In this document: piece after piece, positions 11,910 through 25,476 of the stretch
Layout: each line of letters opens with the position of its first letter
How positions within the stretch are numbered: the first letter of the stretch is position 1
From: Eonycteris spelaea
Taxonomy: Eukaryota; Chordata; Mammalia; Chiroptera; Pteropodidae
Length of the DNA: 64,000 nt
Reading direction: 5' to 3'
Assembly (NCBI GenBank): GCA_003508835.1
Contig: PUFA01000116.1
Location: 620,001 to 684,000, forward strand
The notes under the pieces: model-generated
Told to the model about the DNA's origin: nothing
Databases searched by the model: none
The model's input: the letters and a program-made list of their open reading frames with translations, nothing else
Translations under genes and position numbers: made by a program

Positions 11910-14900
11910 GTAGGGCGATTTTAATGATGGTGACAGAAGATGTCCGAGCAGTCATGTAAAATAAGACATGAGCATCGCTTTGCTTTGGTGAATAGTTTTT
12001 TCTTTCTGTCTTCGAGTAGAACTTAGACGTAGCGTTGACATATGTGTTTTGGCCATTAAAAAAATGCTGTTAATGAAGTCTAATTTGTTAAACATGAAGC
12101 GACCCTGTTCAGAATTTCAGCTTAGTCGGGATGTGCAAATGTAACCTATTTGATTATAGCCTCTAATAGAAACACTTAATTTTTTTTTTTAGTTTTCTCT
12201 TATAGTAACAACAGAGCCTTAAAAAAACAAGTATCAGGTATACTGTAACTAACATTTTTCCTTGAGTACGTCTGTTTATTGATGTTATTCTTCGCCTATG
12301 TTTTTAAATGTACCTAAGCATCAGAATTGCTAACTTTTCTGTGGTAGCTCATTCCAGTGGTTTCATGGAGAAATCTTAGGATTGTAGAGTTGATCTTTAT
12401 AAAGTGAGGGCAGCTGCTCAAAGTCGCTCTAAGTAGTGTGGATTCTGCCCTTTAAGTTCCAGTTCTTTCTCAAGTGGGATTTCCGTGAAACGGCAAGGCA
12501 AGGTGAAGACGCTAGAGCTGAGATTTACTTATTCTACAAAATTCCTGCGTTCCAGACTTTTTATAAAATGACCAGATGGCAGACAGTGCAGAAGTGTTTA
12601 GTCACGGTAGTAATTTGGAGTTTCAAGTCTCAGGGCTTAACAGGCTTTCAGTGATTAAAAGTTTGACTTTTCATAAGAATAATATCTTGATTTTGATCAT
12701 CTAATTTTGGAATTATAAGATCAGTAGAAAAATAAATCAGTAGAAAAATATATGAGAATTAGTCAACTTTAAACAACATCCAGACATATTTTTATTCTTT
12801 AAAGACAGCCAGTTACACTGTTATACTAAGGGAGAGTTTTCTTCTGAAACCAGCTCTCCTCCTCAGTCTTGTTTTTGTTGTCGTGTTTTGAATAGTTATG
12901 TAATAGTTATGTAGTTTTGACTCTCAAAAAGACTTTAGCAATGGGAAATCAAATTTAATTTTGATTTAGATATTTACATTCTTTAAGGATACTGTGTCAT
13001 AAATATTCCTGTTCAATTTTATTTAGAGACTTCTGTTCCAACTGAGAAACAATTAGGATTATTTTATTTTTCGGTTACTTACGTTCCGTGTGCGAGCGTG
13101 CGTGCGTGCGTGTGTGTGTGAGATTTTCCCAGGTGCATCGACGGTTTCACGTGGGCCATGTCCTGACGTTTGCTGTTGCTTCTGCTGTGTCGTGTTTCAC
13201 GTCCAGTCCTCGTGTCATTCTACTTCCTGTGTAGCTGCCACTGTGATCTCATTACTACTTCCTGATTTAATGCCGAGCTCATGTATTTCGTAGGCCGTGT
13301 TTTACCTCCCCATTGGGTTGGTTTCCGTTATGTAGCAAGTAGCTTTCCCTCGGTCCATAGCTTTCACTTTGAATCATTGCTGAGGTCCTGGGGTCATAAC
13401 TTGTAGGGTGTGGTCTGTGCATAAACAGGGACGTGTATGTCCTTTTTTTGGAAATCCTCAAGTCCATTATTCTGTTCCGTGAATTTCTTTGCTATCAGGC
13501 ACTCCCGTGTTGTATTTGTGGTTACTCCCAGAGTAGTAACATTAGTTTTTCTATGATTATGTATATGAAAAACAAGGGGTTTTTGTGTTTATTTTCCTCC
13601 TCATTTCAGACACAGGATTTCACAAAGGAGGAAAGACAGACGTGAGAGGTACAGGTAGAAGGAAATTGGTGTGGCGATGGCGGCACCTTGGACATAGTTT
13701 CGTCAAAACCGTCCCAGTGAACCAGTATTTTGCCCCCTCTCATCCTTTATTGAAGTTGTACACATTTCATATATTTTAGAAAGTGGTTATTGACCTGATA
13801 ACATATTATTATCACCCAGGAGCTTTTAAAACACATCAGTACAGTGACCCGACCTTGTGCCAATTAAAACACAAACTCCGACAGTCTTGTTTCACCATAA
13901 GTCTGGAAGTAGAATGCCGAGTTAGGGAATGTTAGTCATTGCTTTGTATTTAGGCATTAAACTTAATACGAGAAATGCTCTGAAAAAGGAGAAAATAGGA
14001 TAAAACCTATTTTATTATATCAAATAATATGTTTTCCGGTATATTTCTCTTATCCCACAGTGTACTTACGCATTCTAATTTGGAAATTCTGAGATAACAG
14101 CAATCTTAGCTCATCTTGTATTATATTACACAATGTAGCATCTCATTTTATAGGAAAATATTTAATCACACAAGTATGATCTAGTTTAGACACTTATGTA
14201 CTAATTGCTTTCATGATACTGTTTATTAAATCTGAAAAATGTTTTCTTGAACTTTTAAAATATTCACAATTTTTAAATAGTTCAAGAAAATTTCATTTTA
14301 AAAATACTCTTACCTATATTTTGATAACTTTCAAATTCTAAGATTTTTTTAAATTTTATTTTACCTTTGCATCGTTTTCATTGCTAACATCACACATAGG
14401 AAAGCATAGGGGTTTCTGTAAGTTCTGAGACTGATGTCTGCTGAATTCAAGCTCTGCCAAGTAGTTCGTATTTTTTTAGTTTTAGAGGATTCGATAAGAA
14501 GTGGGTTCAGTTTAGCTTCCACATCTCCTGATGGCTGCACGTTGTTAAACCCTTTTGCTTTTTAATTCTGCTGGTGAGTAGTTAAGAGTGACAATGCGTT
14601 GGATAGATCGGTGATCTTTTTGATAGGTGAGGATAGCCAAGACTTTAGGCTGTAACTGGTGCGTGAGTTATTATGTTTTGTATCATAGCTCCAGTGTTCA
14701 TTGACGCCTTTATGGAAACATGTATGCAAAAGTGATGAGTACTCAGCAGAAAGAAATAGAGGTTCAGTAAATGCCAAACCGAATGCTTAACACAGTGAAT
14801 GGAGGGGCGAGGTCTCCTCCTCAAGCTCGTCCTCCAAGTGTAGTCAGGGTAAAACGTGCGACAATGGCCCAGACGCCGTGCGGAAGGTGGGGGGCACCCA

Positions 14901-15690
14901 CCTCCTCTGGGCGGTCTGCGTTCTTTCTGATCAGAGCCAAGATCTGGAGGGTAATTTATAACTCACGTTAATAACTACAGCCGCACTTTAGTTTTAAGGC
15001 CTAAAGAATAAAGTAACCCCTTCTTTGTCAAAATATCAAAGTATATCATAATTTTTCTTCAGTTCCTATAAAACTGCATCCAATCCATCTTCCAATGTCT
15101 TATGATAATGTACTTATTAAAATTCATAATGTAATTACCAACACTTTTATTATATAAGTTCTTCATAGCAGTTGAGTGGTTTTCTAATTATCCCAGAAAT
15201 GACATCCAAACATTCTTGATCTACAGAGCCCTCATTTTGTTCATCCATATTTTATGAAGTATGATGCTTTTTAAAACGAGATACAATGTTGGCATCAAAG
15301 CTAACTTTTAAACTATGATGATTAGTATAACATTAGTTGAGAGTACGACTTTTTATGGTTTGTTTCAAGAACTGTCTCCTGACGTGACATTTAACGTCAT
15401 CAAAAGGCATTTCAGATGTACACTAGCCGATATCCTCTGAGAAAAACCAGTGGAAATACTGAGAATGCGTTTCGATGTCTCTTGCTCCCACTCTCCATCC
15501 CTGAAACAAACACGACAGACCAGCACGTGAGCCCGGCCTGTGACCAGTGCGGGGAGAGGGTTTACTTGGTGTGCTGTGAAGGCCTGGGCGGAGCAGCCGC
15601 TGCTGAGCTGGGGTCTTTCCGAGCCAGGGGGCCTCTGTTGGTGGGAAGCCGGGTGGCGTCAGCACGCAGCAGGCCGAGGCTGGGCGGGGA
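11910..15690. other. Intron 5, upstream part
   Basis: AT-rich intron. A short alternating TG/CG microsatellite (gtgcgtgcgtgcgtgtgtgt) lies at about 13085-13122. No gene was recognised; the small open frames here lack coding character. Confidence 0.65.
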
Positions 15691-15699
15691 GGCAGGGCC

Positions 15700-16440
15700 A
15701 GGTGCTTGTGCGTTTCAGGTGCGCCGAGCGCTGGGGCACGGGAACGGTCACGTGGGGCGTTGCCCTGCCTGGTCAGGTTTGTGGCCACCGCGGAGAAAGG
15801 CCTAAGGAGCCGCAGGTGAGGGGCGGAGGAGCTGCTCTCCCCCCTTTGCAGCAGGCACGGTGGTTTGGGTGGAGGAACGGGGGGTGGTGGGGCTGAAGAA
15901 GCAGGGGAGCCACGAGGGCCGGGAAGGTCATGGGACCAGCAGCGTGGGGCCGGGGCCAGGGTTGGGGCAGGGGCCGGGTGAGGGAGACGGTCAGTCTAGA
16001 CGTGGGTTTTATGTGGCCAAGCGGAAGTGCCAGGAAGGAAGTTGAAAATGATACCGACGGGGAGCTCAGAACACATGAAGCCGGGGGACGACACCCCCCA
16101 AGGGTGCTTGCAGCCCTCCTTACAGACGACATGGGGTGGGGCGAGCCGGGCGGTGGGGCGGCCGTCCAGGCTTCAGAGGTCAGGGGGTCGCTGAGGAAGG
16201 TCGGCGCGGAGGGTGGGGGCCCTGGCATGGGTGAGCTGCCCCAAAGCCAGCAGAGCTGTGTGGGACGGTGAGAGAATGAGTGGCAGAATAGAGAAGTGGC
16301 TTTTGGCAGCACAGAGGTTACCAGAGGCCCTGGGTGCGGGCGGGGGGGGGGTGCGAGTGGATCTGACAGTGGAAGACGGGGTGACTCGTCGCTGAGGTTG
16401 GCAGAGCCATGAGCTTGAGACGGGGCAGGCTAACTAAAGT
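15700..16440 (-). repeat. Probable ancient L2 copy, antisense
   Basis: A GC-rich island in an AT-rich intron. The plus strand resembles the reverse complement of the L2 LINE 3' half, with features such as 'gtgggttttatgtggccaa' and a 'ggaagttgaaaatgat' stretch. Similarity is weak and assigned by eye. The overlapping open frames (up to 179 codons on the minus strand) look like chance frames in GC-rich sequence. Confidence 0.35.
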
Positions 16441-17593
16441 GCGTCCAGCCAGCCCTTGCGTGATTTGTCCCCAAATCCTGTTATCCCATTAGCTACCTGC
16501 TCCACGGAGGGTAGCCATGCTCTTCTTTTTGGTTGGTTATTTAAATTCTCTGTGGTTCTTTAAAGTGATTACTTGTCAGTTTGATAATATTCTAGAAACC
16601 TGGTAAGTTCTGTTTCTTATTTTTAAGTTTTGGTTTTTTAATTGGTAAAATTTATAGCATGCCTTGTTGAAACTACCTAATTCAAATTAGGTTCTTTATT
16701 GTTTGACATTTGTTTTGTGTTTTCCTTTAAAATCTTTATGGAGTAAATGTTTTTCTTTATGCTGCTTAGTTCTTCATCATATTAGTTCAGGTTATTGCCG
16801 AATGTAGTTATTTGGAAGTAAAATGTCTTAGTTTTATTTTATCTATTTTAATAATAGTTTTTCGTATTAATTATCAGGTACTTTAGGCATTTTATTTTGC
16901 AAATGTAGGACAATTTGCTTTACCATTTTTCACTTTTCGAATTACTCCCTTGGATGTAATCCAAGTGTAATAGTCCCCTGAATCAAAATCAAAACCAAAA
17001 CCCACAGCTAATGGTCACTGAAGGAAGAGTAGTTAAATGCTAGAATTATGATGGTATCTGCATCCTGAGGTTACAACCTAACTTTCCACCATCTAAAAGG
17101 GACCATGTTGATTGCTCGTGTTTCCGATTGCCGTTTTTGGCCGAGTGTTGTGATTGTTTGCAGCAGGACGTGCATAGCATGGTTCATGGTTACCCTGTTC
17201 TCCTTTACAGCAGAGTGATAAGTTGTTAGAAGAAAGTAATTTAATCCCAAAGTAGATTTTTAGAGTGTTAATTCTAAGAGTTCAATTGACTTATTTATAT
17301 TTGGCGCTATAATTGTAGTTCATAAGTCAGTATTGATGTCATGTAAGCCTTAATTTTTAATGTTTCGTTGCGCTGTTTCAGCCAGAACGGAATATTTAAT
17401 GTAAATGGTTGCTGCAAACCTTAAAGTGTAAAGTCACTGTAGTGATAAGCTTATTTTCCCTCTCTGAAGCAGTTTGTCCTAAATTTCCATGCGTCCGCGT
17501 TTGTTTGTGCTGTTCTGAAATTCCTCAGTTGCTGGCTGTGACCTTTTCCATGGCTGAGTTTGTTCGTCTGTTTTCTCGCCTGCCACACCCTAG
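16441..17593. other. Intron 5, downstream part
   Basis: AT-rich intron sequence with nothing recognised, ending in acceptor caccctag. Confidence 0.7.
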
Positions 17594-17713
17594 GGGGCTT
17601 GGAGCACCCACAGCGCAGTGAGCTCGCCGTCCTGGCCCTCAGACGCCGCGGACGCGCGGGAAGCCTTTAAGCACAGGCAGCTTCCTGGCAGTGCCATTTG
17701 GAGCATCAAAGTG
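17594..17713 (+). CDS. KMT2C: KMT2C window exon 6
   Basis: Forty whole codons starting GAWSTHSAVSSPSW and ending HRQLPGSAIWSIKV. The end is almost the same as in human KMT2C (RQLPGSAIWSIKV). It lies just before the Gly/Arg-rich exon and has no named domain. The donor is gtaaat. Confidence 0.93.
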
Positions 17714-18877
17714 GTAAATAAAACTGCGTTTACCTTCATGTATCACTTCTTTCCGGTCAGTTTTCTTCTGAGTAGAAATTAAGATCGAACCTTTCCTTTC
17801 TAAATAGTTCAGCCTCCACAGCCAAGTTTCTAAAATCTAGAAATTTTAATATGAAGAAGCTGCTCGTACTTAAAAATCTGGATTAGGAGGACATTAAATT
17901 GTAATTTTACAGGACTGATTTTAAGGGTAAAATTTTAATACCTTTTTAAATGATTTCTTTTTATGTTGTCATTACTCTTTGGGGGGAAATTCTCACATAG
18001 GCTATAAAGTAATTAAAGACTTGGTTATTCATGATATTGTAAAATTTTGTTGCTTGGAAAAGAACAGAAGAGAAAATGCATTAATCTGTTCATGTATGAA
18101 TGGAGAAGAAATACCAGAATCGCAGCACATTTCATTGTATTAAACTCCAAATCATAGGACCTCTCTTCCCTGTCCTTGGATGACTGTACTAGTCCTTGAA
18201 GTAAGTTAAGTAGTCCGATGCGTTTTGAAGAGTAAAAAATTAATTTGAAAAAGTGTTAATCATCTGAAAAGTTAAAATATTTTACCGACTAGAGGACACA
18301 ATTTTTCTTCATCTTCTATATTTAATGTAATTCTGGAATGAGGTTGTAGACTATTCAAGGATTTCAAAGGAATTTTAGATTCCCTTATTTTTCTGTCACC
18401 ATTGGAAGAACTTCTTTTCCCCAACTGATACGCAAAATGTCAAAAGTATATATTTGTTTTAAGAGTATAAAAGATGTGAAAATTTTGAAGCAAATATCAC
18501 CGATTTTTAATTCTTATTTGTGTTATTGGATTTTGGGGGGGCTGGGGAGTGGAATTACAAGATTACCATAGTCTTGATTTAGTCATTGAACTGAAAAACA
18601 AAAACAAACTTTTATACCTGTTTACAAAACAACAAACTATCCAAGTCAGTCTCTCTCTCTCTCTCTCTCTCTTTCCACCCCTCCCCCCCCCACACACATT
18701 CACACACATTATAGTACCAGAACACACTGAAAGATACAGATAATAACCCAGGTCTCCTAACACTTATCAGGATAAAAGAAGTAACTGTTTGATAATGAGA
18801 TGATTTGCCTCAGGTTTGCATTTGAACATTCTTGGGTATGCGCACAGACCACTGACCTTTCCTTGTCTGTCATGTAG
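17714..18877. other. Intron 6, with a TC/CA microsatellite
   Basis: AT-rich intron. A (TC)n run followed by a C-rich tract and ACACAC lies at 18650-18710, and nothing else is recognised. Confidence 0.7.
18650..18710. repeat. (TC)n microsatellite with C-run and CA tail
   Basis: About eleven TC units run into TTTCCACCCCTC, a C8-9 run and short CACACA tracts. It is a pure polypyrimidine strand, about 170 bases upstream of exon 7's acceptor. Confidence 0.9.
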
Positions 18878-18994
18878 GGCCGTGGGTCAGGATTTCCGGG
18901 CAAGCGGAGGCCTCGCGGAGCAGGACTGTCGGGCCGAGGCGGCAGAGGCAGGTCGAAGCTGAAAGGCGGCATGGGGGCCGTCGTGTTACCTGGG
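18878..18994 (+). CDS. KMT2C: KMT2C window exon 7: Gly/Arg-rich basic segment
   Basis: Thirty-nine codons, GRGSGFPGKRRPRGAG through GRGGRGRSKLK to MGAVVLPG. The RGG-like, highly basic sequence is characteristic of KMT2C between the linker and the second PHD cluster. It may contact nucleic acid (inference). It agrees almost exactly with human. Acceptor tgtag, donor gtaagg. Confidence 0.95.
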
Positions 18995-19689
18995 GTAAGG
19001 CTGCTTCCTGTGCGCACTGTCCTGAGGTGCTGAGAGCCCCATGGGTGGACGATCACCTAGGTTCCGAGAGTCACAGACTTAGGCTCCAATTTTTATTTTT
19101 ACTGTATTGCTATTTTTTTTAAAAAAAGAAACTGGTTGGGTTTTCACTTATCCTTTTTTCTTGCCTTCCCCTGTGATTCTGATCTTTCTATGCCAACCTT
19201 TCCCAAAAATCCAAATATAATATGTTTTCTTCTATTAAAAGCAAGGAAACTCCTGTAACAGTCTTACTTCTTTGAAAAACTTAATTATGCTGGCATTTTA
19301 GGTTTTGGGTTGTTCTCTGCCACAGTGTGGCTTACGGAAGAAATGAGAAATGTTGCAGGTTAGTGTGGACTCTAAGATACTGGAGATTTTGTGACCATCT
19401 TTGACCTTTTAATTTAAGGTTGATAAATATTTCCTCATCGACATAAGACTTTATTTAAATGTGTATTGAAAAAGCCATAAATTTGGTAAGTGATGACACA
19501 TTTCCGCGCAGTAACTATTTTACTAGAATCCTGTTTTTCAGATACTGATTATCATTTTAAGTTGAGAAGACATATGAGATAATTTAATTTTACTACAAAA
19601 AAAGTAAGGAAGCTTGGATCCTGGTCCTTAAAAAAAAAAAGCAAATTCCCTCCCCGAATTAAAAAGCTTTCTAAGGTAGATAAATTGAC
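18995..19689. other. Intron 7, first part
   Basis: AT-rich intron sequence; nothing recognised. Confidence 0.7.
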
Positions 19690-22215
19690 ATAAAATAAGG
19701 TAAAATGTTTAAAGTGCACAATTTTGTGGGTGTCGACATGGGCACACCTGGGAACCACAGCACACACAGTGGCCCCAGAGTTTCCTCGTGCCCCTCGGCC
19801 ACCAGCCCTAACCCCCAGGCACGGACTGATCTGATTCCCGTCTCTGTTGCCGTTTTTTTTAGAGTTTATGTAAGTGAAATCATACAGAACACATGTTTGT
19901 CCGATTTATTTTGATCAGCATAATCATCTTGAGACTGACCCGTGCTCTCGCATGTGTTAATAGTTGATTCCTTTTTGTTGCTTGGGAACACTTCATTGTC
20001 ACGGACGGCCACAGTCTGTACCTCTGTTTACCTATCAGAGGATGTCACTGAGATTTCTTCATTCTGGACACAAGTTCTTTATCATGTGTTCAATTTGCAA
20101 ATATTCAAATATTTTCTTGCATTTTTTCTTTCTTTCTTTTTTTTTTTATTACTTGTCTTTTGAAGACCAGGTGCTTTTATTTTGATGAAGTCCAATTTAT
20201 TAATTTTTTTCTTCTATGGCTTGTGCTTTTGGTGTCTGAGAAATATTTGCATAACCCCAGGTTACGAACACATTCTGGGTTCTGTAAGGTTTTATGGTGT
20301 TAGGTTTTGCATTTAGATCTATGACCCAATTTGCATTTTATGCGTGGTATGATATGGATCAAAGTTCATTTGTTTGCAACCTGAATGAATACCCAGTTGT
20401 TTTAGTACCATTTATCTGAATGGCCTCCATGTCATTCTTGAACATTAGTTTTCTATATTTGTGGATCTAATTTTGGAATCTTTGTGCTATATCATTGATC
20501 CATTTGCTTATATTTTCCATTTGTTTATATTTAGGCCATATACTGCTACTGTCTCAATTACTTATAACTTCCTCTCACAATCAGACTCTGTTAGTGTTGT
20601 AATTTTCTGCTTTTTCAAAGATGTTTTAGCTATTCTAAATTCTTCGTATATCTATATGAATTTTAGAATTAGCTTGTCAGGTTCTACAAATAAGCCTGGT
20701 AGGATGTGATTGGGCTTGCCTTCAAACTGTAGATGAGTTTGAGGGAAACTGACATTTTAACTATATTGAGGTCTTTTAAGTCACATTGTGTGTCTCTCCA
20801 TTTATTTAGATCTTTAATTTCAGTGATGTTTTTTAGTTTTCAACATATAAAGGTCTTTTACACTATTTCTCAGATTTTTCTCTGAGTCTTCCATATTCTT
20901 ATGCTATTGCAAATGGTAGTGTTGTTTTAATTTCATATGGTGGTTGGTTGCTAATATCTGTTATTACATATTGATTTTGCATCCTTCAACCTTACTAAAA
21001 CTCCCTTATTATTTCTCATTGCTTATTTGTAGAATTCATTGACTTTTCTACGTCTACAATTCTGTCTGCAAATAAAGTTTTAAGTCTTTTCAGTCTGGAG
21101 GCTATTCCTTTCTGTTCTTTATTGCATTTGCTATGATCTTCACTACAGTGTTGGGAGGAAGTGATGAGATCAGGTGACTTTGTCTTGTTCTTCATCTTGG
21201 GGAGTAAGCATTTAGTCTTTCGTCACTACATTTGGTATTTGCTCTAGTTTTTGCTTTTTGTTTTGTTTTTAAACATCCTAAGTCTGTTTGAGGAAGTGCC
21301 TATATATTCATGATTTGCCGGGATTTTTTTTTTTCTTTTAATCTGGAGAAGATGTTGGATTCTGTCAAATGCTTGTTCTGCAAGGAGATGATCGTGGCTT
21401 GTTTGTTGGTTCGGCTAATAACATCGATTGGCTTTCTGGGGTGCAGCATCAACCCTGTGTTCCTGGGATAAACTCTATTTGGTAGTGATATTTTATCGTT
21501 TTTATGTATTGTTGGATTCATTTGCTAAATATTTCAGACTTTTTATGTCCGTGTTCATGAGGGATATAGGTCTGTAGTTTTATTTTTTTATGTCTTTGTC
21601 TGGTTTTGATATCAACATAATGCTGGCTGCATAGACTTAATTGGAAAAAATATTCTAAGTTTTCTGGAAAAGTATTGAAAATATTTTTTCCTTTTATTAT
21701 TTATAGAATTATTAGCGACATCTGGAGTTTCCTTTGTGGACGTATTTTTAACCACAGATTCAATTTCTTTGGTAGGCATAGACCTGTTTAGGTTATCTGT
21801 TGGTCGTATGAATTTGTCTTTCAGAGAATTTATACGTTTTGTATTAAGTTGACAAATCTCTTGGCCTAGAGTTGATCATAACATTTCTTTAGTATCTTTT
21901 TCATGTCTGTAAGTCTGCAGTGATGCCACCTCCTCACTCCTGACATCGGTAGTTTTTCTCTTTTTTTTTCCTAGTTGGTGTTGCTCAAGATCTATCCATT
22001 TAATTGATCTTCTCGAGTCAGCCTTTGCTTTCATTACTTTTTTCTACTTTCTGTTTTCGTTGATTTCCACTCTGATCTTTATTATTTCCTTTCCTCTTAC
22101 TTTGAGTTTAATTTGCTCTTTTTTTGTTGACTTTTGTTGTCACTGCTTGGAATTCTCCCAACTTGTGAGGTTAGAGCTTTCTTTTCTTAGGCTTACACCT
22201 GTGGTCCATGTTTGG
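19690..22215 (-). repeat. L1, 3' UTR and ORF2 portion, antisense
   Basis: The plus strand is the reverse complement of an L1. It opens with 3' UTR sequence ('gtttaaagtgcacaatttt', 'tgaaatcatacagaacacat') and continues with ORF2 landmarks: 'ttttgatgaagtccaattta', 'gcttgtgcttttggtgtctg', 'tctgcaaataaagttttaag' and 'ccactctgatctttattatt'. About 2.5 kb, 5'-truncated, with many stops, so inactive. Less diverged than the copy at 3980. Confidence 0.8.
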
Positions 22216-24484
22216 GACAATCAGACTAATATCGATCCAGGCAACAAAAGCACGTACTTTCTCAAAGATCATCTCTTTCACTCTTGAGGTAGCTCATATT
22301 TTCTAATGGTTTAAAGGTCATAAAATAAAGTGTAAAATGCAAACAGCGGGTCATTAAGCTAGATGATAGTGTTTTCCTTCTTACATGTACAATTGCTATT
22401 TTAAAAAAAGCAACTGATCTTTCAGCACTTACGTAAATTAACTCCCCCAAGAGCTGCTCCTTCCCCCACACTTGACTAGTGGGTACTGCAGCATTCTCTA
22501 CAGATTTCATCTATGGTTTACACTGGGAATACCATATTCCATCCCTGTTTTTCACTTTGAACAAAAGCATTCTATAGTTAAATTATCCTTCAAAAACAAG
22601 AATGACATTTTTATCATTTCTTTGACCTGCTCACTATGTATTAGCCAATTGTAAAACCTGTTTTGTTTTCTTTGGAGATGGGGATGTGAAATGAATAGTT
22701 TTTTTTTCTAGTATCCTTTTATTACCTGTATTTTAGCCGTTGCCAGAGTTACACATTTTAATAATGTTTTCCATGTATCTTTGGTCCTATGGTTGTGTTC
22801 CTGGTTACTTCCCTCTTAATTATTGCTGATGGGATGATAGTTCACTTTAATGAGTCGTCTTTCTTTGACGTGCTGAAGACGTATGCTAATTTTAAGGTTG
22901 CAGTACACTCATAAATATGTATGTTTCCTCTTAAAAAAATAAAAACATAGGTAGATCAAAGATTTCTCTACCAGTGCTCCCTCCTCAGTCCTGATTCTCT
23001 TCCTTTTGCCATTTTCGTGCATTTTATTAGGTGGGTCCATATGACATTGCTGACATCCAGCCATTTTGGGCCTGCAAAAAGAGCACTTTCTCACGTTTCA
23101 AACCGTCCGTGCATGCCAGTAGACTGTGTGTAACTAACCGCTTTGCATCTCTCACACCATCGCGCCCTTCTTCCACATACTTTTGTGCAGCTGAGTTTTC
23201 TTCTCAGCGATGTTGTTTGGTGATTATTTTCCCCCATGGAAATCCATACGGGTTTCTCCCTCGCTGTTTTTTAAATGCTGCATAATTTTCCAAAGTTTGC
23301 ATTTGCCAGTTTTTAGTCATTCGCCTAGTGATGACCATGTAGGTTGCTTACAGTCTTCCCTTGTAGTTCTAGGTTGCTTTTTGACTGTGAATTGTTCTTA
23401 TTGCGGACTTTCATAAAAACAGTTGTACCGTTCTTTCTGACCGCATTTGAACTTGTTGACATTGACAGATGTCATTGTTGTCACATGTGCCTTTGATTCC
23501 TCCTCTTTCCGTCATTCCTCAGGTCATCCTTTTCTTTGACCATGACCTGGTCTGCTTCAGTTCCATCCTTCCAGAGAAGGTTGTAAGCCCTTTGAGGGAA
23601 GAAGATTTTATTTTGTAGTTTTGGCATTGGCCTCCCTGTTCTCTGTTTTTAGCATCCGACTCAGAGGTTTGTTTATGATAACCTCTCTGAAGAGAATTCA
23701 CAGGCCAGTGGGAACTTAGTTGATTTGGTCAGATGTAATCTTAGTCCAGAAATGAACATCCGTGGTTGATAGCCCTTTGACCGATACTGAAATTGACGTT
23801 ATTCAGAATAACAGTGCACAGTGGTGCTGTCCAGAAGAGATGTAGAGGGAACACGTGTGTGATTAGCGCTTCTGGTAGCTGCATTTGAAAAGAAAAGTGG
23901 ACAGGTGAGACTTAGTTTGGTTGTCTGTCCTTTGACCCAGTATAACCAAAATGTTACCATTTCAACATGTAATATACAAAATTGTTTATGCTCTGTTTTT
24001 GCATTCTTTTGTTTGTTTGGCACTAATTTTTTGAAATCTAGTGGATATTTTATACTTACAGCAAATCTCAATTTGGACGAAGCATGTTGCAGATTTTGAG
24101 AGTCACTAAAGGAGAACACGTGTATATGTGGATACATGTATGCGTAGTTGTGTGTACATGTGTGAGTGTGTGTGTGTACACACAAGCATGGTATAATTTT
24201 TTGTTTCTCGATTAGCATTTTGGAGTAGTCCAGTCTTGTAATTTATGTTTTCCCCATCACTTCTCGATCCGTGGGACTTGTAACTCTGCAGAGAGAACTC
24301 GGGGACTGGGAAAGGTCGCGGCGGAGGCTTTGCCGGGAGAGTCCGCTGCGGTCATCTCCCGTGGCATCATCAGTCTAGACCTTGGTGGAAGTTGGATCTC
24401 GACTGGGTCTCTTCAGACTGCCCAGGGGAGTGTGACGTGGTTGCACGGTCCAGCCTCACATTCTGCGTACTTTGCTTTTCGCAG
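22216..24484. other. Intron 7, last part
   Basis: AT-rich intron. About 23225-23430 resembles an antisense L1 3' UTR fragment ('gcataattttccaaagtttg', 'gatgaccatgtaggttgctt'). A TG-rich microsatellite-like patch lies at 24115-24186. No gene is seen. Confidence 0.55.
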
Positions 24485-24586
24485 GTGTCCGCTGCCGACC
24501 TGTCCTCCAGCAAGGACGAGGAAGAGAACGCCATGCACAACACGGTGGTGCTGTTCTCCAGCAGCGACAGGTTCACCTTGCAGCAG
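24485..24586 (+). CDS. KMT2C: KMT2C window exon 8
   Basis: Thirty-four whole codons starting VSAADLSSSKDEEENAMHNT and continuing VVLFSSSDRF. The MHNTVVLFSSSD core is unchanged from human KMT2C. This segment leads into the second PHD cluster. The donor, gtctga, is weak. Confidence 0.93.
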
Positions 24587-24777
24587 GTCTGAGCTGGTCA
24601 CCGCCCCCCCTGGGGTCCCCCGTGGCCCGTTCCTCCTACCTCACACGCCCAGGAGCCATCCAACCAGACGCAGAGCCGGATGCGCTCAGGGCACTTCCAG
24701 GAAAATACGAAACGAGCACGTCACGCCTTCGCAGCGCGGTGCCCATTTTAACCATGCCCGTGTGTTCTCCCTGCCAG

Positions 24778-24882
24778 GACATGTGCGTGGTCTGCGGCAG
24801 CTTCGGCCAAGGAGCGGAGGGCAGGTTGCTGGCCTGTTCGCAGTGCGGTCAGTGCTACCATCCGTACTGCGTCAGCATTAAG
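24778..24882 (+). CDS. KMT2C: KMT2C window exon 9: PHD finger 4, first part
   Basis: Thirty-five codons beginning DMCVVCGSFGQGAEGRLLAC and ending YHPYCVSIK. The CVVC, CSQCGQCYH and YC residues are the first zinc ligands of PHD4. It is identical to the human protein as I recall it, which argues the locus is or recently was under selection. Preceded by a short 191-base intron; donor gtaact. Confidence 0.96.
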
Positions 24883-25409
24883 GTAACTACACCCGACGTC
24901 AGTGGCTTAACAGGGCGTCGCGTGCCTTTCGCCTTGGGCCACCTGCCGCTTCCAGTTCTTGCAGTGAACCGGGTGTCATGTGTCTGGACTGCTGTTGAGA
25001 CGGGACAGAATTCAAGTACCTTCAGCCTCTGACCAGTTACCTCAAGAAATGAACTCTGTGAATCTGTGGTCTAAGATCGTGGTGGTTATCTTGAAAAAGT
25101 ATGACCAAAAAATGCATACGCTTCGTTTAAAAGCCACGTTATATCACTGTTTTCTAAGGCACAGGTGTAGTGGACTCATCCTGTCTGTTGATGATGAACG
25201 CTGAGAGCATCTGCAGCACTTATGAGTAAACTGTGTGTCAGCCTCTGGGGCTGTCCCACAGTCACGGTCCTTGCCCTCAGCCGTTCACGAGGCATTCCTG
25301 TCAGCTTTCTGCGATCTGTGGGCTGATGTGTTTAATCAGTGTTGCTGCAGTCGTGACCATTATTCAAATTTTCTTCTGTTCCCCAACCCTCCCCCTTTCT
25401 GGAATCTGT

Positions 25410-25476
<67 letters not shown>

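Noticed and set aside
15540..16395. Overlapping plus-strand open frames of 60-129 codons
   Set aside because: They lie in a probable ancient L2 copy or GC-rich patch and have no recognisable product.
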